A stretch of DNA of 64,000 nt from Chaetoderma sp. LZ-2023a (Eukaryota > Mollusca > Caudofoveata > Chaetodermatida > Chaetodermatidae), in contig CM067369.1 of the NCBI GenBank assembly GCA_034401795.1, positions 138,768,496 through 138,832,495 of the forward strand. Direction: 5' to 3'. Below the pieces are notes generated by a model, which ran no database searches, was not told the origin of the DNA, and worked only from the letters and a program-made list of their open reading frames with translations. Every line of letters begins with the position of its first letter. Within the stretch, counting starts at the first letter, position 1. Shown here piece after piece: positions 45,334-58,100 of this stretch. The translations under genes were made by a program, and so were the position numbers.

Positions 45334-46678
45334 CTATTCCTTGTTCAGTTCAATCTAACCTGTTACAGCATATTCCTTGTTCACTCCTATGTAACCTGCC
45401 ATAAAATACTCTTTGTCCAGTCCCATATAGCCGGCTATATAATATTCCTCGTTCAGTCCCATCCAAACTGCAAGAGAATATTCATTGTTAAGCCCCGCGT
45501 AGCCTGCTGTTGAATATCACTTGTTCAGGCCCATGTTAGCTGCTATAGAATATTCCTTGTTCAGACCCATGCAACATGCTATAGAAGATTCCTTGCTTAG
45601 TTCCACGCGACTTGCTATAATATATTCCTTGTTCAGTTCCACGCAACCTGCTATAGAATATACCTTGTTCAGGCCCATGTAGCCTGCTATAGAATATTCC
45701 TTGTTCAGTTCCATGTTGCCTGCTATAGAATATTCCTTGTTCAGTTAAATGTAACCTGCTATAGATTATTCTTTGTTCAGTTCCACGTATCCTGAAATAG
45801 AATATTCCTTGTTCAGGCACATGTAACCTGCTATAGACTATTCTGTGTTCAGTTCCACTTAAACTGCTATAGAATATTCTTTATTCAGTCCGTTGTAACC
45901 TACAATAGAATAATCCTTGTTCAGTTCCATCCAAACTGCAAGAGAATATTCATTGTTAAGCCCCACGTAGCCTGTTAATGAACAACGCTTGTTCAGTTCC
46001 ACGTGACCTGCTATAGAATTTTCCTTGCTCAGGCCCATGTAAGCTGCTATAGAATATTCCTTGTTCAAACCTATGCAGCCTGCTATAGAAGATTCCTTGT
46101 TTAGTTCCACGCAACTTGCTATACTATATTCCTTGTTCAGTTCCACTCAACCTGCTCTAGAATATTCCTTGGTCAGGCCCTTGTAACCTGCTATAGAATA
46201 TTCCTTTTTCAGTGTCACGCAACCCGATATAGAATATTCCTTGTTCAGTTCCACGCAGCCTGCTATAGAATATTCCTTGTTCAGACCCATGTAGCCTGCT
46301 ATAGACTATTCTTTGTTCAGTTCCACATAACCTGAAATAGAATATTCCTTGTTCAGTTCCACATAACATGCTATGGAATATTCCTTGTTCAGATCCATGT
46401 AACCCGCAATATAATTTTCCTCCTTCAGGCCGACGTAAACTGCAATAGAATATTCCTTGTTCAGGCCCATGCAACCTGCTATAGAGTATTCCTTGTTCAG
46501 GCCCAAGTAACCTGCTAAAAATATTCTTTGTTCAGTTCCATGTAGCCTGCTATAGAATATTCCTTGTTTAGGCCCATGTAACCTGGTCAGATCAGGCCCA
46601 GCAGTCAAACCGAAATCTTCACCATGTAAATTTTGAGAAGAGAGTGTTAGTGACATTAAGCTTCGAGTGCGGGAGAAA

Positions 46679-46743
46679 CAATGCAGAGATAGTCTAGAAC
46701 TGGTGGAAACAGATTCCACAGGTTCTAGACTATCTCTGCATTG
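46679..46743. repeat. 65-bp hairpin H5
   Basis: Minus-orientation copy of the H1 hairpin in the inverted arm; the mirror partner of H3. Confidence 0.9.
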
Positions 46744-48282
46744 TAACAAATTTTCAGAATATTTCTTGATCAGGCCCATGTAACCTGCCATAGAATATTC
46801 TTCGTTCAGTCCCATCCAAACTGCAAGAGAATATTCATTGTTAAGCCCCGCGTAGCCTGCTATTGAATATCGCTTGTTCAGGCCCATATAAGCTGCTATA
46901 GAATATTCCTTGTTCAGACCCATGCAACATGCTATAGAAGATTCCTTGCTTAGTTCCACGCGACTTGCTATAATATATTCCTTGTTCAGTTCAACACAAC
47001 CTGCTCTAGAATATTCCTTGTTCAGGCCATTGTAACTTGCTATAGAATATTCCTTGTTCAGTTCCACGCAACCTGCTATAGAATATTCCTTGTTCATGCC
47101 CATGTAGCCTGCTATATAATATTCCTTGTTCAGTTCCATGTTGCCTGCTATAGAATATTCCTTGTTCAGTTCAATGTAACCTGCTATAGATTATTCTTTG
47201 TTCAGTTCCACGTATCCTGACATAGAATATTCCTTGTTCAGGCACATATATCCTGCTATAGACTATTCTGTGTTCAGTTCCACTTAAACTGCTATAGAAT
47301 ATTCTTTATTCAGTCCCTTGTAACCTGCTATAGAATATTCCTTGTTCAGTTCAATCTAACCTGTTACAGCATATTCCTTGTTCACTCCTATGTAACCTGC
47401 TATAGAATATTCTTCGTTCAGTCCCATCCAAACTGCAAGAGAATATTCATTCTTAAGCCCCACATAGCCTGTTAATGAACAACGCTTGTTCAGTTCCACG
47501 TAACCTGCTATAGAATTTTCCTTGTTCAGGCCCACGTAAGCTGCTATAGAATATTCCTTGTTCAGGCCCATGTAACCTGCTATAGACTATTCTTTGTTCA
47601 GTTCCACATAACCTGAAATAGAATATTCCTTGTTCAGCTCCGCGCAACCTGCTATGGAATATTCCTTGTTCAGATCCATGTAACCCGCAATATAATTTTC
47701 CTCCTTCAGGCCGACGTAACCTGCTATGGAATATTCCTTTTTCAGGTCCATATAACCTGAAATAGAATATTCCATGTTCAGTTCTAAGCAACCTGCTATA
47801 GAATATTCCTTGTTCAGTTCCACGCAACCTGCTATGGAATAGTCCTTGTTCAGCCCCATGTAACCTGCTATATAATATTCCTTGTTCAGTTCCACGTAAC
47901 CTGCTATGGAATATTCCTTGTTCAGGCCATGTAACATGCTATAGAAAATTTCTTGTTCAGTTCCACATAACCTGCTATGGAATATTCCTTGTTCAGATCC
48001 ATGTAACCCGCAATATAATTTTCCTCCTTCAGGCCGACGTAAACTGCAATAGAATATTCCTTGTTCAGGCCCATGCAACCTGCTATAGAGTATTCCTTGT
48101 TCAGGCCCAAGTAACCTGCTAAAAATATTCTTTGTTCAGTTCCATGTAGCCTGATATAGAATATTCCTTATTCAGGCCCATGTAACCTGGTCAGATCAGG
48201 CCCAGCAGTCAAACCGAAATCTTCACCATGTAAATTTTGAGAAGAGAGTGTTAGTGACATTAAGCTTCGAGTGCGGGAGAAA

Positions 48283-48347
48283 CAATGCAGAGATAGTCTA
48301 GAACTGGTGGAAACAGATTCCACAGGTTCTAGACTATCTCTGCATTG
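48283..48347. repeat. 65-bp hairpin H6
   Basis: Minus-orientation copy, 1,604 bp from H5. Confidence 0.9.
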
Positions 48348-49886
48348 TAACAAATTTTCAGAATATTTCTTGATCAGGCCCATGTAACCTGCCATAGAAT
48401 ATTCTTCGTTCAGTCCCATCCAAACTGCAAGAGAATATTCATTGTTAAGCCCCGCGTAGCCTGCTATTGAATATCGCTTGTTCAGGCCCATATAAGCTGC
48501 TATAGAATATTCCTTGTTCAGACCCATGCAACATGCTATAGAAGATTCCTTGCTTAGTTCCACGGGACTTGCTATAATATATTCCTTGTTCAGTTCCACA
48601 CAACCTGCTCTAGAATATTCCTTGTTCAGGCCATTGTAACTTGCTATAGAATATTCCTTGTTCAGTTCCACGCAACCTGCTATAGAATATTCCTTGTTCA
48701 TGCCCATGTAGCCTGCTATATAATATTCCTTGTTCAGTTCCATGTTGCCTGCTATAGAATATTCCTTGTTCAGTTCAATGTAACCTGCTATAGATTATTC
48801 TTTGTTCAGTTCCACGTATCCTGACATAGAATATTCCTTGTTCAGGCACATATATCCTGCTATAGACTATTCTGTGTTCAGTTCCACTTAAACTGCTATA
48901 GAATATTCTTTATTCAGTCCCTTGTAACCTGCTATAGAATATTCCTTGTTCAGTTCAATCTAACCTGTTACAGCATATTCCTTGTTCACTCCTATGTAAC
49001 CTGCTATAGAATATTCTTCGTTCAGTCCCATCCAAACTGCAAGAGAATATTCATTCTTAAGCCCCACATAGCCTGTTAATGAACAACGCTTGTTCAGTTC
49101 CACGTAACCTGCTATAGAATTTTCCTTGTTCAGGCCCACGTAAGCTGCTATAGAATATTCCTTGTTCAGGCCCATGTAACCTGCTATAGACTATTCTTTG
49201 TTCAGTTCCACATAACCTGAAATAGAATATTCCTTGTTCAGCTCCGCGCAACCTGCTATGGAATATTCCTTGTTCAGATCCATGTAACCCGCAATATAAT
49301 TTTCCTCCTTCAGGCCGACGTAACCTGCTATGGAATATTCCTTTTTCAGGTCCATATAACCTGAAATAGAATATTCCATGTTCAGTTCTAAGCAACCTGC
49401 TATAGAATATTCCTTGTTCAGTTCCACGCAACCTGCTATGGAATAGTCCTTGTTCAGCCCCATGTAACCTGCTATATAATATTCCTTGTTCAGTTCCACG
49501 TAACCTGCTATGGAATATTCCTTGTTCAGGCCATGTAACATGCTATAGAAAATTTCTTGTTCAGTTCCACATAACCTGCTATGGAATATTCCTTGTTCAG
49601 ATCCATGTAACCCGCAATATAATTTTCCTCCTTCAGGCCGACGTAAACTGCAATAGAATATTCCTTGTTCAGGCCCATGCAACCTGCTATAGAGTATTCC
49701 TTGTTCAGGCCCAAGTAACCTGCTAAAAATATTCTTTGTTCAGTTCCATGTAGCCTGATATAGAATATTCCTTATTCAGGCCCATGTAACCTGGTCGGAT
49801 CAGGCCCAGCAGTCAAACCGAAATCTTCACCATGTAAATTTTGAGAAGAGAGTGTTAGTGACATTAAGCTTCGAGTGCGGGAGAAA

Positions 49887-49951
49887 CAATGCAGAGATAG
49901 TCTAGAACTGGTGGAAACAGATTCCACAGGTTCTAGACTATCTCTGCATTG
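49887..49951. repeat. 65-bp hairpin H7
   Basis: Minus-orientation copy, 1,604 bp from H6. The spacer after it has one change (TGTGACAAATT). Confidence 0.9.
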
Positions 49952-51166
49952 TGACAAATTTTCAGAATATTTCTTGATCAGGCCCATGTAACCTGCCATA
50001 GAATATTCTTCGTTCAGTCCCATCCAAACTGCAAGAGAATATTCATTGTTAAGCCCCGCGTAGCCTGCTATTGAATATCGCTTGTTCAGGCCCATATAAG
50101 CTGCTATAGAATATTCCTTGTTCAGACCCATGCAACATGCTATAGAAGATTCCTTGCTTAGTTCCACGGGACTTGCTATAATATATTCCTTGTTCAGTTC
50201 CACACAACCTGCTCTAGAATATTCCTTGTTCAGGCCATTGTAACTTGCTATAGAATATTCCTTGTTCAGTTCCACGCAACCTGCTATAGAATATTCCTTG
50301 TTCAGGCCCATGTAGCCTGCTATATAATATTCCTTGTTCAGTTCCATGTTGCCTGCTATAGAATATTCCTTGTTCAGTTCAATGCAACCTGCTATAGATT
50401 ATTCTTTGTTCAGTTCCACGTATCCTGACATAGAATATTCCTTGTTCAGGCCCATGTAACCTGCTATAGACTATTCTTTGTTCAGTTCCACATAACCTGA
50501 AATAGAATATTCCTTGTTCAGCTCCGCGCAACCTGCTATGGAATATTCCTTGTTCAGATCCATGTAACCCGCAATATAATTTTCCTCCTTCAGGCCGACG
50601 TAACCTGCTATGGAATATTCCTTTTTCAGGTCAATGTAACCTGAAATAGAATATTCCGTGTTCAGTTCTAAGCAACCTGCTATAGAATATTCCTTGTTCA
50701 GTTCCACGCAACCTGCTATGGAATAGTCCTTGTTCAGCCCCATGTAACCTGCTATAGAATATTCCTTGTTCAGTTCCACGTAACCTGCTATGGAATATTC
50801 CTTGTTCAGGCCATGTAACATGCTATAGAAAATTTCTTGTTCAGTTCCACATAACCTGCTATGGAATATTCCTTGTTCAGATCCATGTAACCCGCAATAT
50901 AATTTTCCTCCTTCAGGCCGACGTAAACTGCAATAGAATATTCCTTGTTCAGGCCCATGCAACCTGCTATAGAGTATTCCTTGTTCAGGCCCAAGTAACC
51001 TGCTAAAAATATTCTTTGTTCAGTTCCATGTAGCCTGCTATAGAATATTCCTTGTTCAGGCCCATGTAACCTGGTCAGATCAGGCCCAGCAGTCAAACCG
51101 AAATCTTCACCATGTAAATTTTCAGAAGAGAGTGTTAGTGACATTAAGCTTCGAGTGCGGGAGAAA

Positions 51167-51231
51167 CAATGCAGAGATAGTCTAGAACTGGTGGAAACAG
51201 ATTCCACAGGTTCTAGACTATCTCTGCATTG
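51167..51231. repeat. 65-bp hairpin H8
   Basis: Minus-orientation copy, 1,280 bp from H7. Its spacer reads TTTTCAGAAG like H1 and unlike the others (TTTTGAGAAG), so H1 and H8 are the outermost pair. Confidence 0.9.
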
Positions 51232-51685
51232 TAACAAATTTTCAGAATATTTCTTGATCAGGCCCATGTAACCTGCCATAGAATATTCTTCGTTCAGTCC
51301 CATCCAAACTGCAAGAGAATATTCATTGTTAAGCCCCGCGTAGCCTGCTATTGAATATCGCTTGTTCAGGCCCATATAAGCTGCTATAGAATATTCCTTG
51401 TTCAGACCCATGCAACATGCTATAGAAGATTCCTTGCTTAGTTCCACGCGACTTGCTATAATATATTCCTTGTTCAGTTCCACACAACCTGCTCTAGAAT
51501 ATTCCTTGTTCAGGCCATTGTAACTTGCTATATAATATTCCTTGTTCAGTTCCACGCAACCTGCTATAGAATATTCCTTGTTCAGGCCCATGTAGCCTGC
51601 TATATAATATTCCTTGTTCAGTTCCATGTTGCCTGCTATAGAATATTCCTTGTTCAGTTCAATGTAACCTAACACACGTGTCATG

Positions 51686-52185
51686 NNNNNNNNNNNNNNN
51701 NNNNNNNNNNNNNNNNNNNNNNNNNNNNNNNNNNNNNNNNNNNNNNNNNNNNNNNNNNNNNNNNNNNNNNNNNNNNNNNNNNNNNNNNNNNNNNNNNNNN
51801 NNNNNNNNNNNNNNNNNNNNNNNNNNNNNNNNNNNNNNNNNNNNNNNNNNNNNNNNNNNNNNNNNNNNNNNNNNNNNNNNNNNNNNNNNNNNNNNNNNNN
51901 NNNNNNNNNNNNNNNNNNNNNNNNNNNNNNNNNNNNNNNNNNNNNNNNNNNNNNNNNNNNNNNNNNNNNNNNNNNNNNNNNNNNNNNNNNNNNNNNNNNN
52001 NNNNNNNNNNNNNNNNNNNNNNNNNNNNNNNNNNNNNNNNNNNNNNNNNNNNNNNNNNNNNNNNNNNNNNNNNNNNNNNNNNNNNNNNNNNNNNNNNNNN
52101 NNNNNNNNNNNNNNNNNNNNNNNNNNNNNNNNNNNNNNNNNNNNNNNNNNNNNNNNNNNNNNNNNNNNNNNNNNNNNNNNNNNNN
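51686..52185. other. Assembly gap (500 N)
   Basis: Exactly 500 undetermined bases, the conventional size for a gap of unknown length. The two different minisatellites on either side may not be adjacent in the real chromosome. Frames crossing it are meaningless. Confidence 0.99.
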
Positions 52186-55100
52186 CTCCAGCCTTACATC
52201 TTTCTCTCCAGCCTTACATCTTTCCCTCCGGCTGGAAAGATGGAAGGCCGGAGGGAGAGACGGAAGGCCGGAGGGAAAGATGGAAGGCAGGAGGGAAAGA
52301 TGGAAGGCCAGAGGGAAAGATGGAATGCCGGAGGGAAAGATGGAAGGCCGTGGGAAATATGGAAGGCAGGAGGGAAAGATGGAAGGCCAGAGGGAAAGAT
52401 GGAATGCCGGAGGGAAAGATGGAAGGCCGTGGGAAATATGGAAGGCCGGAGGGAAAGATGGAAGGAAGGCATCTTTCCCTCCGGCCTTCCATCTTTCACT
52501 CCGGCCTTCCATCTCTCCCTCCGGCCGGCCGTCTCTCCCTCCGGCCTTCTGTCTCTCCCTCCGGCCTTCCGTCTCTCCCTCCGGCCTTCCGTCTCTCCCT
52601 CCGTCCTTCCGTCTCTCCCTCCGGCCTTCCATCTTTCCAGCCGGAGGGAAAGATGTAAGGCTGGAGGGAAAGATGTAAGGCTGGAGGGAAAGATGTAAGG
52701 CTGGAGGGAAAGATGTAAGGCCGGAGGGAAAGATGGAAGGCCGGAGGGAGAGATGGAAGGCCGGAGGGAAAGATGGAAGGCCGGAGGGAAAGATGGAAGG
52801 CCGGAGGGAAAGATGGAAAGCCGGAGGGAAGGATGGAAGGCCGGAGGGAAAGATGGAAGGCTGGAGGGAAAGGTGGAAGGCCGGAGGGAAAGATGGAAGC
52901 TAGGAGGGAAAGATGGAAGGAAGGCATCTTTCCCACCGGCCTTCCATCTTTCCCTCCGGCCTTCCGTCTCTCCATCCGGCCTTCCGTCTCTCCCTCCGGC
53001 CTTCCGTCTCTCCCTCCGGCCTTCCGTCTCTCCCTAGGGCCTTCCGTCTCTCCCTCCGGCCTTCCGTCTCTCTTTCCGGCCTTCCGTCTCTCTTTCTGGC
53101 CTTCCGTCTCTCTTTCCGGCCTTCCGTCTGTCCCTCCGGCCTTCCGTCTCTCCCTCCGGCCTTCCGTCTCTCCCTCCGGCCTTCCCTCTCTCCAGCCGGC
53201 CTTCCGTCTCTCCCTATGGCCTTCCGTCTCTCCCTCCGGCCTTCCATCTTTCCCTCCGGCCTTCCGCCTCTCCCTCAGGCCTTCCGTCTCTCCCTCCGGC
53301 CTTCCGTCTCTCCCTCCGGCCTTCCATCTCTCCCTCCGGCCTTCCATCTCACCCTCCGGCCTTCACTCTCTCCCTCAAGCCTTCCATCTCTCCCTCCGGC
53401 CTTCCCTCTCTCCCTCCGGCTTTCCATCTCTCCCTCCGGCCTTCCGTCTCTCCCTCTGGCCTTCCATCTCTCCCTCCGTCCTTCCATCGCTCCCTCCGGC
53501 CTTCCGTCTCTCCCTCCGGCCTTCCGTCGCTCCCTCCGGCCTTCCGTCTCTCCATCTGGCCTTCCGTCTATCCCTCCGGCCTTCCATCTCTCCCTCAGGC
53601 CTTCCGTCTCTCCCTCCGGCCTTCCGTCTCTCCCTCCGGCCTTCCCTCTCTCCCTCCACACTTCCGTCTCTCCCTCCACCCTTCCGTCTCTCCCTCCGGC
53701 CTTCCGTCTCTCCCTCCGGCCTTCCTTCTCTCCCTCTGGCCTTCCATCTCTCCCTCCGGCCTTCCGTCTCTCCATCCGGGCTTCCGTCTCTCCCTCCGGC
53801 CTTCCGTCTCTCTCTCCGGCCTTCCGTCTCTCCCTCCGGCCTTCCGTCTCTCCCTCCGGCCTTCCGTCTCTCCCTCCGTCCTCCGTCTCTCCCTCCGGCT
53901 TCCGTCTTTCCCTCTGGCCGGAAAGATGGAAGGCCAGAGGGAAAGATGGGAGGCCGGAGGAAAGATGGAATGCCGGAGGGAAAGATGGATGGCGGAGGGA
54001 AAGATGGAAGGCCGGAGGGAAAGAAGGAAGGCCGGAGGGAAAGATGGAAGGCCAGAGGTAAAGATTCCTCCGGCCTTCCATCTTTCCCTCCGGCCTTCCA
54101 TCTTTCCCTCCAGCCTTCCATCTTTCCAGCCAGAGGGAAAGATGGAAGGCCGGAGGGAAAGATGGAAGGTCCGGAGGGAAAGATGGAAGGCCGGAGGGAT
54201 AGATGGAAGGCCGGAGGGAAAGATGGAAGGCCGGAGGGAAAGATGGAAGGCCGGAGGGAAAGATGGAAGGAAGGCATCTTTCCCTCCGGCCTTCCGTCTT
54301 TCCCTCCGGCCTTCCGTCTTACCCTCCGGCCTTTCGTCTTTCCCTCCGGCCTTCCGTCTTTCCCTCCGGCCTTCAGTCTTTCCCTCCGGCCTTCCATCTC
54401 TCCCTCTGGCCTTCCATCTCTCCCTCCGGCCTTCCATCTCTCCCTCCGGCCTTCCGTCTCTCCCTCCGGCCTTCCGTCTCTCCCTCCGGCCTTCCGTCTC
54501 TCCCTCCGTCCTTCCGTCTCTCCCTCCGGCCTTCCATCTTTCCAGCCGGAGGGAAAGATGTAAGGCTGGAGGGAAAGATGTAAGGCTGGAGGGAAAGATG
54601 TAAGGCTGGAGGGAAAGATGTAAGGCTGGAGGGAAAGATGTAAGGCCGGAGGGAAAGATGGAAGGCCGGAGGGAGAGATGGAAGGCCGGAGGGAAAGATG
54701 GAAGGCCGGAGGGAAAGATGGAAGGCCGGAGGGAAAGATGGAAAGCCGGAGGGAAGGATGGAAGGCCGGAGGGAAAGATGGAAGGCTGGAGGGAAAGATG
54801 GAAGGCCAGAGGGAAAGATGGAAGCTCGGAGGGAAAGATGGACGGAAGGCATATTTCCCACCGGCCTTCCATCTTTCCCTCCGGCCTTCCGTCTCTCCCT
54901 CCGGCCTTCCGTCTCTCCCTCCGGCCTTCCGTCTCTCCCTAGGGCCTTCCGTCTCTCCCACCGGCCTTCCGTCTCTCTTTCCGGCCTTCCGTCTCTCTTT
55001 CTGGCCTTCCGTCTCTCTTTCCGGCCTTCCGTCTCTCCCTCCAGCCTTCCGTCTCTCCCTCCGGCCTTCCCTCTCTCCCTCCGGCCTTCCGTCTCTCCCT

Positions 55101-58100
55101 ATGGCCTTCCGTCTCTCCCTCCGGCCTTCCATCTTTCCCTCCGGCCATCCGCCTCTCCCTCAGGCCTTCCGTCTCACCCTCCGGCCTTCCGTCTCTCCCT
55201 CCAGCCTTCCATCTCTCCCTCCGGCCTTCCATCTCTCCCTCCGGCCTTCCATCTCACCCTCCGGCCTTCACTCTCTCCCTCCAGCCTTCCATTTCTCCCT
55301 CCGGCCTTCCATCTCTCCCTCCGGCTTTCCATCTCTCCCTCCGGCCTTCCGTCTCTCCCTCTGGCCTTCCATCTCTCCCTCCGTCCTTCCATCGCTCCCT
55401 CCGGCCTTCCGTCTCTCCCTCCGGCCTTCCGTCGCTCCCTCCGGCCTTCCGTCTCTCCCTCTGGCCTTCCGTCTCTCCCTCCGGCCTTCCATCTCTCCCT
55501 CAGGCCTTCTGTCTCTCCCTCCGGACTTCCGTCTCTCCCTCCGGCCTTCCGTCTCTCCCTCCGGCCTTCCCTCTCTCCCTCCACCCTTCCGTCTCTCCCT
55601 CCACCCTTCCGTCTCTCCCTCCGGCCTTCCGTCTCTCCCTCCGGCCTTCCGTCTCTCCCTCTGGCCTTCCGTCTCTCCCTCCGGCCTTCCGTCTCTCCCT
55701 CCCGGCTTCCGTCTCTCCCTCCGGCCTTCCGTCTCTCTCTCCGGCCTTCCGTCTCTCCCTCCGGCCTTCCATCTCTCCCTCCGGCCTCCGTCTCTCCCTC
55801 CGGCTTCCGTCTTTCCCTCTGGCCGGAAAGATGGAAGGCCAGATGGAAAGATGGGAGGCCGGAGGAAAGATGGAATGCCGGAGGGAAAGATGGATGGCCG
55901 GAGGGAAAGATGGAAGGCCGGAGGGAAAGATGGAAGGCCGGAGGGAAAGATGGAAGGCCAGAGGTAAAGATTCCTCCGGCCTTCCATCTTTCCCTCCGGC
56001 CTTCCATCTTTCCCTCCAGCCTTCCATCTTTCCAGCCAGAGGGATAGATGGAAGGCCGGAGGGAAAGATGGAAGGTCCGGAGGGAAAGATGGAAGGCCGG
56101 AGGGAAAGATGGAAGGCCGGAGGGAAAGATGGAAGGCCGGAGGGAAAGATGGAAGGCCGGAGGGAAAGATGGAAGGAAGGCATCTTTTCCTCCGGCCTTC
56201 CGTCTTTCCCTCCGGCCTTCCGTCTTACCCTCCGGCCTTCCGTCTTTCCCTCCGGCCTTCCGTCTTTCCCTCCGGCCTTCCGTCTTTCCCTCCGGCCTTC
56301 CGTCTCTCCCTCCGGCCTTCTGTCTCTCCCTCCGGCCTTCCGTCTCTCCATCCGGCCTTCCGTCTCTCCCTCCGGCCTGCCGTCTCTCCCTCCGGCCTTC
56401 CATCTTTCCCTCCAGCCTTCCATCTTTCCAGCCAGAGGGATAGATGGAAGGCCGGAGGGAAAGATGGAAGGTCCGGAGGGAAAGATGGAAGGCCGGAGGG
56501 AAAGATGGAAGGCCGGAGGGAAAGATGGAAGGCCGGAGGGAAAGATGGAAGGCCGGAGGGAAAGATGGAAGGAAGGCATCTTTCCCTCCGGCCTTCCGTG
56601 TTTCCCTCCGGCCTTCCGTCTTACCCTCCGGCCTTCCGTCTTTCCCTCCGGCCTTCCGTCCTTCCCTCCGGCCTTCAGTCTTTCCCTCCGGCCTTCCATC
56701 TCTCCCTCTGGCCTTCCATCTCTCCCTCCGGCCTTCCATCTCTCCCTCCGGCCTTCCGTCTCTCCCTCCGGCCTTCCGTCTCTCCCTCCGGCCTTCCGTC
56801 TCTCCCTCCGTCCTTCCGTCTCTCCCTCCGGCCTTCCATCTTTCCAGCCGGAGGGAAAGATGTAAGGCTGGAGGGAAAGATGTAAGGCTGGAGGGAAAGA
56901 TGTAAGGCTGGAGGGAAAGATGTAAGGCTGGAGGGGAAGATGTAAGGCCGGAGGGAAAGATGGAAGGCCGGAGGGAGAGATGGAAGGCCGGAGGGAAAGA
57001 TGGAAGGCCGGAGGGAAAGATGGAAGGCCGGAGGGAAAGATGGAAAGCCGGATGGAAGGCCGGAGGGAAAGATGGAAGGCTGGAGGGAAAGATGGAAGGC
57101 CGGAGGGAAAGATGGAAGCTCGGAGGGAAAGATGGAAGGAAGGCATCTTTCCCACCGGCCTTCCATCTTTCCCTCCGGCCTTCCGTCTCTCCCTCCGGCC
57201 TTCCGTCTCTCCCTCCGGCCTTCCGTCTCTCCATCCGGCCTTCCGTCTCTCCCTAGGGCCTTCCGTCTCTCCCTCCGGCCTTCCGTCTCTCTTTCCGGCC
57301 TTCCGTCTCTCTTTCTGGCCTTCCGTCTCTCTTTCCGGCCTTCCATCTCTCCCTCCGGCCTCCGTCTCTCCCTCCGGCTTCCGTCTTTCCCTCTGGCCGG
57401 AAAGATGGAAGGCCAGATGGAAAGATGGGAGGCCGGAGGAAAGATGGAATGCCGGAGGGAAAGATGGATGGCCGGAGGGAAAGATGGAAGGCCGGAGGGA
57501 AAGATGGAAGGCCAGAGGTAAAGATTCCTCCGGCCTTCCATCTTTCCCTCCGGCCTTCCATCTTTCCCTCCAGCCTTCCATTTTTCCAGCCAGAGGGATA
57601 GATGGAAGGCCGGAGGGAAAGATGGAAGGTCCGGAGGGAAAGATGGAAGGCCGGAGGGAAAGATGGAAGGCCGGAGGGAAAGATGGAAGGCCGGAGGGAA
57701 AGATGGAAGGAAGGCATCTTTTCCTCCGGCCTTCCGTCTTTCCCTCCGGCCTTCCGTCTTACCCTCCGGCCTTCCGTCTTTCCCTCCGGCCTTCCGTCTT
57801 TCCCTCCGGCCTTCAGTCTTTCCCTCCGGCCTTCCGTCTTTCCCTCCGGCCTTCCGTCTCTCCCTCCGGCCTTCTGTCTCTCCCTCCGGCCTTCCGTCTC
57901 TCCATCCGGCCTTCCGTCTCTCCCTCCGGCCTGCCGTCTCTCCCTCCGGCCTTCCATCTTTCCCTCCAGCCTTCCATCTTTCCAGCCAGAGGGATAGATG
58001 GAAGGCCGGAGGGAAAGATGGAAGGTCCGGAGGGAAAGATGGAAGGCCGGAGGGAAAGATGGAAGGCCGGAGGGAAAGATGGAAGACCGGAGGGAAAGAT

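Larger units (their letters stand above)
45334..51670 (-). repeat. 36-bp minisatellite, block 3 (minus orientation), inverted copy of block 2
   Basis: Reverse-complement counterpart of about 38.2-43.14 kb: the end at 45,334-45,480 is a near-identical complement of 43,000-43,142, including the irregular units with GGAGTGAACAAGGAATATGC and the CAGTTTGGATGGGACTGAAC unit. It holds higher-order units of 1,604, 1,604 and 1,280 bp, one more than the plus arm, and ends just before the assembly gap. Confidence 0.93.

Noticed and set aside
32156-51000. Repeat proteins of 12-residue units (VELNKEYSIAGC, GTEQGIFYSRLR) in the 36-bp array
   Set aside because: 36 is a multiple of three, so open frames follow automatically. 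They occur on both strands and in two frames, are broken at random and lack consistent starts.
31777-51670. CRISPR-like array of 36-bp repeats
   Set aside because: Units are directly adjacent with no spacers, degenerate, and in a eukaryotic context. It is a minisatellite.
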